From contig JAEUKH010000042.1 in the NCBI GenBank assembly GCA_016792845.1, positions 62,001 through 126,000 of the forward strand: a stretch of DNA of 64,000 bases, given 5' to 3'. The notes below the pieces were generated by a model. That model was not told the DNA's origin. It ran no database searches and saw only the letters and a program-made list of their open reading frames with translations. This DNA is from Myxococcales bacterium (lineage in GTDB: Bacteria > Myxococcota_A > Polyangia > Polyangiales > Ga0077539). The first letter of the stretch is position 1. The number at the start of each line of letters is the position of its first letter. Below are positions 28,763 to 36,098 of the stretch, piece after piece. Both the position numbers and the translations under genes were made by a program.

Positions 28763-29845
28763 TTGGCGCACGAGGGGCTTCAATGTCGCGGCCCCGTGAT
28801 CGGACTCATCATCAACCCGAACTCGCGCAAGAACCGTCAACGTAAAGGGCGCGTCGCGCGCTATGAGAAGCTCCTCGGCAAGCGCGGCCGGGTGATCGAG
28901 ACCCCCAGCGTCGACGCGATCATCCCGGCCCTTCGGCGCTTCGCCGACGAGGGGCGGCGGTACTGGGTGGCCGACGGGGGCGACGGCGCCCTCCATTGGA
29001 TGCTCAACGAGGCCGTGCGCTATTTCGGCGCCGCGCGGGCTGCCGAAATGGCCGTGTACCTCCCCACGGGCTCGGGGAGCGTCGATTTCGTCGCGCGCTT
29101 TCTGGGTCTCGCGGGCGACCCCTATGAGGTCGTGACGCGGCTCGTGGCGGCGGTGATCGAGGGCCGCGAGCCGTCGCTCCGTGACGTGCCCTCGCTCGAC
29201 ATCACGGGCACCCAGACGGCCTACGGCGACGAGTCGGTGAACTTCCGCAAGGTGGGCTTCGGCAACGCCTTCGCGGGTTACGGCGCCAACTTCTACGGCC
29301 CGCTCTACCGCGGCGAGGGCAAGCACGGCCCGGTCGAGATCGCGCGGCACATCGCGTCGGCCTTCGGCGCGGCGGCGGGGCGCTCGACCTTCTCGGGCCG
29401 CCTCGCGAGCCTCAAGCCGGGCTTTCTGCGCGAGGCCGAGCACGACTATCTGCGCCCCTTGCGGGCCCTGGTCGAGGTCGACGGCAAGGCGCTCCGGGGG
29501 CGCGACGGGCTGCCGGTGAGCGAGCACACGACCTTGCACTGCGCCTCGCTGCCGCTGAACCTCGCGGGATTGCTGCGGGTGTTTCCGCTCGCGCGTGACG
29601 GCAACATGCACATCCACGCGGGCTTCGTGAGCGCGACCGAAATGGTGAAGGTCTTCCCCGGGTTGATGACGGGCAAGACGGTCAATCACCTCTTGTCGAG
29701 CGGATACGACGGCCCCTGCAAGACCCTCGACGTCACGTGCGTTCCGGGCGAAGAGATGACCCCGGTAATCGACGGCGAGGTCTTCCACCGCGTCACGGCG
29801 CTTCACGCGAAGATGGGTCAGACCTTCCGCATGTGCTCTCCCTGA
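28763..29845 (+). CDS. Diacylglycerol/lipid-kinase-like protein with atypical glycine motif
   Basis: A 360-residue protein resembling the DAG-kinase catalytic family (sphingosine and diacylglycerol kinases), which phosphorylate lipid hydroxyls using ATP. It has the opening strand IGLIINPNSRKN and the nucleotide loop VADGGDGALHWMLNEA, then LPTGSGSVDFVARFLGL where the family normally has P.GTgNdfAr. GGDGT is GGDGA here and GTgNdfA is GSGSVDFVA, so activity may be altered. The C-terminal half is beta-rich, ending CVPGEEMTPVIDGEVF, like the family's second domain. The start is TTG 28763 with GAGAGGG five bases upstream; GTG 28796 is the alternative. Confidence 0.8.
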   Translation: MAHEGLQCRGPVIGLIINPNSRKNRQRKGRVARYEKLLGKRGRVIETPSVDAIIPALRRFADEGRRYWVADGGDGALHWMLNEAVRYFGAARAAEMAVYLPTGSGSVDFVARFLGLAGDPYEVVTRLVAAVIEGREPSLRDVPSLDITGTQTAYGDESVNFRKVGFGNAFAGYGANFYGPLYRGEGKHGPVEIARHIASAFGAAAGRSTFSGRLASLKPGFLREAEHDYLRPLRALVEVDGKALRGRDGLPVSEHTTLHCASLPLNLAGLLRVFPLARDGNMHIHAGFVSATEMVKVFPGLMTGKTVNHLLSSGYDGPCKTLDVTCVPGEEMTPVIDGEVFHRVTALHAKMGQTFRMCSP

Positions 29846-29914
29846 ACGTTGCACACGCTGAATTGAACTCAGTTTGATTGCGGGTCCGCACAAATCGCCC
29901 GTAGTCTCGGCGAC

Positions 29915-31069
29915 ATGCACCGAGGGGCTGGCCGCCGGGTTCATCTTCTGAGCGTCGCCGCGCTCGCGCTTGTGGCGTGCTCGCTCGAAAACCCAAGCAC
30001 CATCATCGCGCTCGACACCGGCCCGCTCGACACTGGCCCGCTCGACACTGGCCCACTCGACGCCGGCCCGCTCGACACTGGCCCGCTCGACGTCGGCCCC
30101 GTCGACACTGGCTCCATCGACACTGGCCCCATCGACACTGGCTCCGTCGACACTGGCTCACTCGACACTGGCTCCGTCGACACTGGCTCCGTCGACACTG
30201 GCTCACTCGACACTGGCCCGCTCGACACTGGCCCGCTCGACACTGGCCCGCTCGACACCGGCCCCGTCGACACCGGCCCCGTCGACACCGGCCCGCTCGA
30301 CGCTGGACCGCCCGACGCTGGACCGCCCGACACCGGACCGCGAGACACCGGACCCCTCGACGCTGGCTCACGCGACGCCACCGCGGCCTTCGACTCAGGA
30401 AGCATCGACACCGGACCGAGCTTCGACCGCGGGCCCGCCGCCGACACTGGGAGCATCACCTCAGGCTCAGGCGGAGGCTCGTCGTGCGGCGCGAGCGGGC
30501 AACGCTGCTGCGCCAACGGAGCCTGCGACCCTGGCCGAGCCTGCGTCCTCTTGCCCGGAGCCCAGAACCCAACCTGCAACGACTGCGGAGGCAACGGACA
30601 GGTCTGCTGCAACTTCGGGCGCTGCGACGGCGCGCGACTCTGCCAGACGCGGGCGGGCACCGTGCCGGGCTGCTTCGACTGCGGAGGCAACGGACAACCC
30701 TGCTGCGCCAACGGCGCGTGCAACGGCGCCGACCGCGTCTGCCGCGAACGCCCAGGCGCCACCCCGGGCTGCTTCGACTGCGGAGGCAGCGGCCAACCCT
30801 GCTGCGCCAACGGCCGCTGTGACCCCGGGCGCGCGTGCGTGCAATTCCCCGGCGCCGCGCCGCACTGCTATGACTGCGGCGGCAACGGTCAGCCTTGCTG
30901 CAATTTCGGCGCGTGCGACAGCGGCCACGTCTGCCTCGAACGCGCCGGCACCGCCCCCGGCTGCCTCTTGTGCGGCGGCAACGGCCAGCCCTGCTGCCCC
31001 GGCTCGGTCTGCGGCGGCGGGCGCGTCTGCGGCCCTCGCACGGGCCTCCGCTACCACGTCTGCCAGTAG
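29915..31069 (+). CDS. Stalked Cys-rich lipoprotein with CG-x3-Q-x-CC modules (copy 1)
   Basis: A 384-residue lipoprotein: signal LSVAALALVACSL (Cys about 22), then ~110 residues of pentapeptide repeats (LDTGP, VDTGS and variants), then six Cys-rich modules of about 35 residues, each built round CG-x3-Q-x-CC. One module runs CFDCGGNGQPCCANGACNG. The stalk is extended and acidic; the modules should be disulphide-rich and extracellular. A paralogue follows at 31200 and a third copy is at 57332. I know no named family for this module. It looks like a surface-display or adhesion protein (inference). Confidence 0.82.
   Translation: MHRGAGRRVHLLSVAALALVACSLENPSTIIALDTGPLDTGPLDTGPLDAGPLDTGPLDVGPVDTGSIDTGPIDTGSVDTGSLDTGSVDTGSVDTGSLDTGPLDTGPLDTGPLDTGPVDTGPVDTGPLDAGPPDAGPPDTGPRDTGPLDAGSRDATAAFDSGSIDTGPSFDRGPAADTGSITSGSGGGSSCGASGQRCCANGACDPGRACVLLPGAQNPTCNDCGGNGQVCCNFGRCDGARLCQTRAGTVPGCFDCGGNGQPCCANGACNGADRVCRERPGATPGCFDCGGSGQPCCANGRCDPGRACVQFPGAAPHCYDCGGNGQPCCNFGACDSGHVCLERAGTAPGCLLCGGNGQPCCPGSVCGGGRVCGPRTGLRYHVCQ
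30012..30370 (+). repeat. 15-bp tandem repeat array encoding the pentapeptide stalk
   Basis: About 24 imperfect copies of a 15-base unit (CTCGACACTGGCCCG and variants) run through the stalk coding region. The unit keeps the reading frame, so copy-number change would lengthen or shorten the stalk without a frameshift. The array also keeps the opposite strand open, which explains the spurious antisense frame here. Confidence 0.88.
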
Positions 31070-31199
31070 CGCCCCGCGGCCCTCGCTACCCCTCTGCCGC
31101 GGGGCCATGAGCGCCGCACCATCGCGCCAACTTTTGCACATATCTTATTGATTTCTCACGGGTTGTATTGCACCCACGGGTGCCTCTAGGCTCGACCCG

Positions 31200-32255
31200 G
31201 TGCACGCGCGATTCGGGCCCTGGGTCGGCACGCTGGGCGTGCTCATGTTCGCCGCCGTCGGCTGCACACTCGTCACGCCGAGCTACACCGTCACCGCTGA
31301 CCTCGGCAGCCCCGCGACCGACGTCACCGACACCGGCGCCCACGACACAGGCGCTCCCGAGACGCGCGACGTCGGCCCCGACGACGCCCCCGACACCGCG
31401 GTGACCGACGCGACCGACGACACTCCCGCCGACGACGCCAGCGACGCCAGCGACGCCACGGCGCGCGACGCGAGCGCGGTCGATGCGCCTCCGCCCGATG
31501 CCGATGCGCCCCTCGATGCGGCCGACGATGCCGCCAACGATGCGCCCCTCGACGCCGGGCCGCTGACCATGGCCTTCGACTCGGGCCTGCTCGACTCGGG
31601 CCTCGGATTCGACCGCGGCCCGGCCTTCGACTCGGGGCGCCTCGCCAACATCGGCGACGGCGGCAAAACCTGCGGCGCCCAAGGGCAACGCTGCTGCACC
31701 TTTGCGGCTTGTGACTTCGGGCTCGCCTGCGCCCTGAACACGGGCGCCTCGACGCCGCTCTGTTACCCTTGCGGCCCCCGCAGCGGAATCTGCTGCAATT
31801 TCGGCCGCTGCTCGCCAGAGCACATCTGCCTCGAACGCCCGATGTCCCTGCCGAGCTGCTTCCACTGCGGCGGCGCCAACGCGCCCTGCTGCGCCAACGG
31901 CGCCTGTGACTCGGGCAAGCTCTGCGTCGAGCGTCCCGGCATGGTCGCCGTCTGTTTGAGCTGCGGCGGCAACACACAGCCCTGCTGTGAGAACGGAGCC
32001 TGCAACGAGGGCGCGGTTTGCCTCCAGCGCACGGGCCCCCGCCCCACCTGCTCAGACTGCGGCGGCAACACGCAGCCCTGTTGCGCCTTCGGTCGCTGCA
32101 ACGGCAGCACCGTCTGCGTCGCAAACCCCGACGGAGGCGTCGCCACCTGCACCGCCTGCGGTGGCGCTTTGCAGCCGTGCTGCCCCGGTTCGACCTGCAC
32201 CCGCGGCCGCGTGTGTCGCCCGTCGAGCGGCACGTACCCGATGATCTGCCAGTAG
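31200..32255 (+). CDS. Stalked Cys-rich lipoprotein with CG-x3-Q-x-CC-like modules (copy 2)
   Basis: A 351-residue paralogue of the preceding gene. It begins at GTG 31200, with signal LGVLMFAAVGCTL (Cys about 22). The stalk (to about 140) is Asp/Ala/Thr-rich but much less regular than copy 1. Six Cys-rich modules follow, for example CGGNTQPCCENGACNEG; two depart from the signature by lacking the Gln. Both copies end in a C..G.VC....G motif plus ICQ or VCQ. The 130-base gap before it contains an A/T-richer patch and a short hairpin (GCACCC-AC-GGGTGC) ~20 bases before the start. Confidence 0.82.
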   Translation: MHARFGPWVGTLGVLMFAAVGCTLVTPSYTVTADLGSPATDVTDTGAHDTGAPETRDVGPDDAPDTAVTDATDDTPADDASDASDATARDASAVDAPPPDADAPLDAADDAANDAPLDAGPLTMAFDSGLLDSGLGFDRGPAFDSGRLANIGDGGKTCGAQGQRCCTFAACDFGLACALNTGASTPLCYPCGPRSGICCNFGRCSPEHICLERPMSLPSCFHCGGANAPCCANGACDSGKLCVERPGMVAVCLSCGGNTQPCCENGACNEGAVCLQRTGPRPTCSDCGGNTQPCCAFGRCNGSTVCVANPDGGVATCTACGGALQPCCPGSTCTRGRVCRPSSGTYPMICQ

Positions 32256-32259
32256 GCCC

Positions 32260-32448
32260 TCGGATCGCGCCCGCCCCGCCTCGGATCGCGCCCCACCCGC
32301 GTCGGATCGCACCCCGCCCGCGTCGGATCGCACCCCGCCCGCGTCGGATCGCGCCCCGCCCGCGTCGGATCGCGCCCCGCCCGCGTCGGATCGCGCCCCG
32401 CCCACGTCGGATCGCGACCCGCCCGCGTCGGATCGCGTCGCTCAGTCG
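32260..32448. repeat. 21-bp tandem repeat, nine units, between convergent genes
   Basis: Nine consecutive 21-base units with consensus TCGGATCGCGCCCCGCCCGCG start at 32260, 32281, 32302 and every 21 bases to 32428; the first and last are the most diverged. They fill essentially the whole gap between the stop of the Cys-rich lipoprotein (32255) and the stop of the minus-strand gene (32442). No spacers exist, so this is not CRISPR. It is a minisatellite. The 21-base period is two helical turns, so a protein-binding array is conceivable. Confidence 0.92.
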
Positions 32449-33248
32449 ACCTTCTTGCGTTTGCGGTTCGAGCGGAGGGTGTAGGCCACGAACTCGCCGG
32501 CCTGGCGGGGGTCTTTGCGGAAGGCGTGGCGGCCCCGGGCGCTCACCACCCGGGCCAGCTCGGCCAGGGCCCAGAACGCGCGGTTTCTCGCCCTGATCGC
32601 TTCGACCTCGCCCTTGTTCAGCGCCACCGCCGTGTGCTTCTTCCGCGAGGCCCGCGCCGCCTTGAACGCCCGCAACGCCTCGCTCACCTCGGCCACCCGG
32701 GCGCCGTCGACGTCGGTGCCCGCCAGGGTCTCGGCCTGGGCCGACACCAACACCAGGAGGCTCCTCACGTCGTCGACGAGGTCGTCGTCGCTGCGCACGT
32801 CGGCGATCTTCCGCAGGGCCCGGGCCACCTCGCGGTCGTCGCCGCAGAAGGTCGCGAGCGCGCTCACGAGGTCGCCGCGGCCCTCACGGAGGCTCGCCCT
32901 CAAGGCCATCAGCGCGCTGACCTTGCCGCCCGACTGCGCCTTCTGCCAGCCGTCTTCGGCGGTGCGCAGGGCCTCGGCGCCGCGCTCGAGCTGGTCGGCC
33001 ATCTCGGCGTTGACCTTGGCCTTCGACAGCGCCGCGAGGTGGGTGCGCACCAGCACCGCGAGCCGCTCGCAGTAGGCCGCCAAGACCTCGACCGGCGCGT
33101 CAGGCGACACGTCGTCGAAGTGCGAGGCCACCTTCAGCACCGCCACCGCGGGGGCCTCGGGAGCCTTCGCCACACGCCTCTTCACCGGCGCCGCGCTCGC
33201 CTTTACGACCCGCTTCTTCGCCACCACACTGCGTTTTGTCTGCGCCAT
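32442..33248 (-). CDS. Hypothetical helical protein with basic N-terminus
   Basis: A 268-residue cytoplasmic-looking protein. The first ~30 residues are rich in Lys, Arg, Val and Ala (MAQTKRSVVAKKRVVKASAA), like a nucleic-acid-binding tail. The remainder is predicted all-helical with no membrane segment, and the C-terminus is again basic (YTLRSNRKRKKVD). No family recognised; a DNA- or RNA-associated role is only a guess from charge. ATG 33248 is preferred to the upstream open frame. It is divergent from the kinase gene at 33413; the 164-base gap shows no clear promoter. Confidence 0.72.
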   Translation of the reverse strand: MAQTKRSVVAKKRVVKASAAPVKRRVAKAPEAPAVAVLKVASHFDDVSPDAPVEVLAAYCERLAVLVRTHLAALSKAKVNAEMADQLERGAEALRTAEDGWQKAQSGGKVSALMALRASLREGRGDLVSALATFCGDDREVARALRKIADVRSDDDLVDDVRSLLVLVSAQAETLAGTDVDGARVAEVSEALRAFKAARASRKKHTAVALNKGEVEAIRARNRAFWALAELARVVSARGRHAFRKDPRQAGEFVAYTLRSNRKRKKVD

Positions 33249-33412
33249 GCCATCGCCCCCATCGGTTGCCGCTCGCCCGCGCCTCTCGCGGGCCTCCACT
33301 GGTGCCACACTCTCGGCGCTCCGTCAGCGGTGTTGGGGCGCGCGGGGCGCTTGTGCGGCAGGGTTTGGGCCCGCGAGGTGAAGTTGCGCTATGGTCGCGG
33401 CGGTTTTTGAAG

Positions 33413-36070
33413 ATGGTCCCACTCTCGCAGCCTTTGCAGCCGGGCGACATCGTCGCGCAAGACTATCGGGTCGAGCATCAGCTCGCGCGCGGGGGCATGG
33501 GCACCCTCTACGTCGTCACGCAGCTCTCGACGGGCCACGAGCGGGTGCTCAAGGTGATGCACGCCCGGCTCTTGCGAGACCCCAAAGGGCGCGATCGCTT
33601 TCTGCAAGAGGCGCGGGCCTCGGCGCGCATCGAGAGCGACCATGTGGTGCAGGTGCTCTCGGCGGGCTTCGACGAGGCGGGCATCCCGTGGCTCGTGATG
33701 GAGCTGCTGCGCGGCGAAGACCTCTCGGCCGCGCTCGAACGGCGGGGCAAGTTTCCGCCCGATGAGGCGCTGGTGATCTTTCGGCAGCTGGGTCACGCGC
33801 TCGGGGCGGCCCACGCGGCGGGGCTCATTCACCGCGACCTCAAGCCCGAGAACATCTTTCTGGCGCACTCGCGCCGCGAGGGCACGCCGTTCACGGTGAA
33901 GCTCCTCGATTTTGGCATCGCCAAGGCCCTCGACGACGTGCAGAGCCTCGGGCCCGACGGCGGGCCGGTGAAGCGCCCCACGGCTGCGCTCGGCACCCCC
34001 TTGTGGATGGCCCCCGAGCAAGCCGAGAAGGGCACCGTGAGCCCGAGCTGCGACGTGTTCGCGATGGGCCTGGTGGCCTTCAAGGTGCTCACGGGCAAGC
34101 ACTATTGGCGCGTCGGCAACGACGCCGGGGTGCCCATCGAGCGGGTGCTCCGAGAGCTGTACATCGACCCCTTGGTGCCGGCCTCGGAGCGGGCCGAGAG
34201 CTACGGCGAGCGGGTGCCGGCGGGCTTCGACCCGTGGTTCGCGCGATGTGTCAACCGCAGCCCCGTCGAGCGCTTTCAGAACGCCCATGAGGCGGTGGCC
34301 TCGCTGGTTCCGGTGTTGTTGGGCACGCAGGCGACGGTGGTGACGCCGCTGTCGATGCACGGGCTGCCGCCCCTCGCGAGCCCGACCAGCGCGGGCGCCC
34401 CGTCGTTGCCGCCGGCGGCCCCGCTCCCGCAGACCCAACCCAGCTACGACGACCCCGCCCAGAACCCGTGGAACATCGCCTCGTCACCCATGGTGCCCCT
34501 GCACGCCCAGGTGCAGCCCATCGCCCCCCAGGGAGGGCCCTACGGGTCGATGCAAGGCGCCCCCTACGGGTCGATGCAGGGAGGACCCCACGCGCCCGTG
34601 GTGGGGCTTCCGATGGGCGCCCAGGGCCCCGCCACGGTGGCGGTGCCGATGCCCGCGATGCTGAGCCTCCAGGGCCAGGGCTCGTTTCAGGGTCAGGGCT
34701 CGTTTCAGGGTCAGGGCTCGTTTCAGGGTCAGGCGGGCGTGGCCCCGGCGTGGCAGGGCGCGGGGCAGCACACCTTCGGCCCCGCGATGCACGGGCCGTC
34801 GATGGAGCCCCAGGCGCCGCCGCGGAAGGGCTTCGGCCCGGTGGCGATGGGCCTCTCGGTGGTGCTCCTGGCGGGCCTCGGGGTGGCGACCTTTTTGGTG
34901 ACAGACCATCACCTCGACGGGCCCACGACGCGGCCGCGACGCGCGGTCGTTCGAGACGCCGCCGCGCCGCCGACGGTGCGCCCCGCGGCGACCCCAGCGG
35001 CTTTTGTAGCGCCCGTGTGGAGCCCGCCGACGGTAGCCTCGGGCTTCGCCCACAGCTGCGCCATCACCCGCGCCGCCACCGTCGTCTGCTGGGGGTGGAA
35101 CCGCTTCGGACAGCTCGGCGACGGCACCCTCATCGACCGCCCCGCCCCGACGCCCGTGGCCAACCTCTCGGGCGTGGTCGAGATCGCCGCGGGCTACGCC
35201 CACACCTGCGCCCGGCTCCGCGACAACACGGTGCGCTGTTGGGGCCTGAACGCGACGGGGCAGCTCGGCGACGGCTCAGTGCTCTCGCGCCCGCACCCGC
35301 TGCCGGTGACGCAGCTCGCGGGCGCCTTGCAGCTCGCGTTGGGAGAGGGCCACTCGTGCGCGCGGCTCACCGACGGCTCGCTCCGGTGTTGGGGTTCGAA
35401 CCTGGTGGGCGCCCTCGGCGACGCGACCTCGCAAGACCGCCGGGTGCCGACCTTCGTGCCGGGCCTGCCTGTGATCAGCGACGTGGCCGCGAGCAACGAG
35501 CACACCTGCGCCCGGGTGGTGAACGGCACGGTGATGTGCTGGGGCCAGTCGAGCTTCGGCCAGGTGGGCGACGGCTACGTGCAGAACCACTTTCGCCCCG
35601 CGGCGGTGAGCGGCGTGACCGGCGCGCGGCGCGTGGCGGTGGGCCCCTATCGGAGCTGCGCCTTGCTCGATTCGGGCCTCGTGAAGTGTTGGGGTCGCAA
35701 CGAGAACGGCCAGCTCGGCGACGGCACCCACGTCTCGCGCAGCACGCCCATCGACGTGACGGCCCTGCGCGACGTGGTCGCCATGAGCCTCGCGTCGTTC
35801 CACGCGTGCGCGCTCTCGCAGGGGGCCCTGGTTCAGTGTTGGGGCAGCAACGCCAGTCGGCGCCTCGGCGATGGCACCGCGGTCGATCGCCCCGCGCCGA
35901 CGCCCACCCAAGGCCTCGGCGAGGTGGTCGAGATGAGCGCCTGGGAGGCCCACACCTGCGTGCGGCTCCGCGATCAGCGGGTGCAGTGCTGGGGCGCCAA
36001 CTTCATCGGACAGCTCGGCAACGGCGGCCTCGCCGACACGCCGACGGTGTCGACGGTGCCGGTGCCCTGA
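33413..36070 (+). CDS. Transmembrane Ser/Thr kinase with seven-repeat RCC1 propeller sensor
   Basis: An 885-residue receptor-like kinase. Residues 18-290 are a Hanks-type kinase: loop ARGGMGTL, Lys47, HRDLKPEN (140-147), DFG (166-168), and GTPLWMAPEQ. A Pro/Gly/Gln-rich juxtamembrane region (about 300-470) includes three copies of QGQGSF. One transmembrane helix lies at about 476-497 (VAMGLSVVLLAGLGVATFLV). From about 540 to the end are seven ~50-residue RCC1 repeats, each with H-[ST]-C-A and CWG-x-N-x3-G-Q-L-G-D-G, enough for a complete seven-bladed propeller. The paired Cys in each repeat fit disulphides outside the cytoplasm. I infer propeller ligand binding controls the kinase. Confidence 0.93.
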   Translation: MVPLSQPLQPGDIVAQDYRVEHQLARGGMGTLYVVTQLSTGHERVLKVMHARLLRDPKGRDRFLQEARASARIESDHVVQVLSAGFDEAGIPWLVMELLRGEDLSAALERRGKFPPDEALVIFRQLGHALGAAHAAGLIHRDLKPENIFLAHSRREGTPFTVKLLDFGIAKALDDVQSLGPDGGPVKRPTAALGTPLWMAPEQAEKGTVSPSCDVFAMGLVAFKVLTGKHYWRVGNDAGVPIERVLRELYIDPLVPASERAESYGERVPAGFDPWFARCVNRSPVERFQNAHEAVASLVPVLLGTQATVVTPLSMHGLPPLASPTSAGAPSLPPAAPLPQTQPSYDDPAQNPWNIASSPMVPLHAQVQPIAPQGGPYGSMQGAPYGSMQGGPHAPVVGLPMGAQGPATVAVPMPAMLSLQGQGSFQGQGSFQGQGSFQGQAGVAPAWQGAGQHTFGPAMHGPSMEPQAPPRKGFGPVAMGLSVVLLAGLGVATFLVTDHHLDGPTTRPRRAVVRDAAAPPTVRPAATPAAFVAPVWSPPTVASGFAHSCAITRAATVVCWGWNRFGQLGDGTLIDRPAPTPVANLSGVVEIAAGYAHTCARLRDNTVRCWGLNATGQLGDGSVLSRPHPLPVTQLAGALQLALGEGHSCARLTDGSLRCWGSNLVGALGDATSQDRRVPTFVPGLPVISDVAASNEHTCARVVNGTVMCWGQSSFGQVGDGYVQNHFRPAAVSGVTGARRVAVGPYRSCALLDSGLVKCWGRNENGQLGDGTHVSRSTPIDVTALRDVVAMSLASFHACALSQGALVQCWGSNASRRLGDGTAVDRPAPTPTQGLGEVVEMSAWEAHTCVRLRDQRVQCWGANFIGQLGNGGLADTPTVSTVPVP
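34671..34732 (+). repeat. 18-bp tandem repeat in the kinase juxtamembrane region
   Basis: Three to three-and-a-half near-perfect copies of an 18-base unit (CAGGGCTCGTTTCAGGGT) encode QGQGSF repeats. Copy number could vary in frame and alter the linker between kinase and membrane helix. Confidence 0.85.
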
Positions 36071-36098
36071 GCCGCGCTTTTCAGTTACAACCTCGGGG

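Noticed and set aside
27722..29944. A 740-codon antisense open frame
   Set aside because: It is a GC-driven shadow of the OmpA and lipid-kinase genes, which have clear domains on the plus strand; its own translation is rich in Arg, Gly, His and Val with no motif.
32260..32448. CRISPR array
   Set aside because: The 21-bp units abut with no spacers and there are no cas genes.
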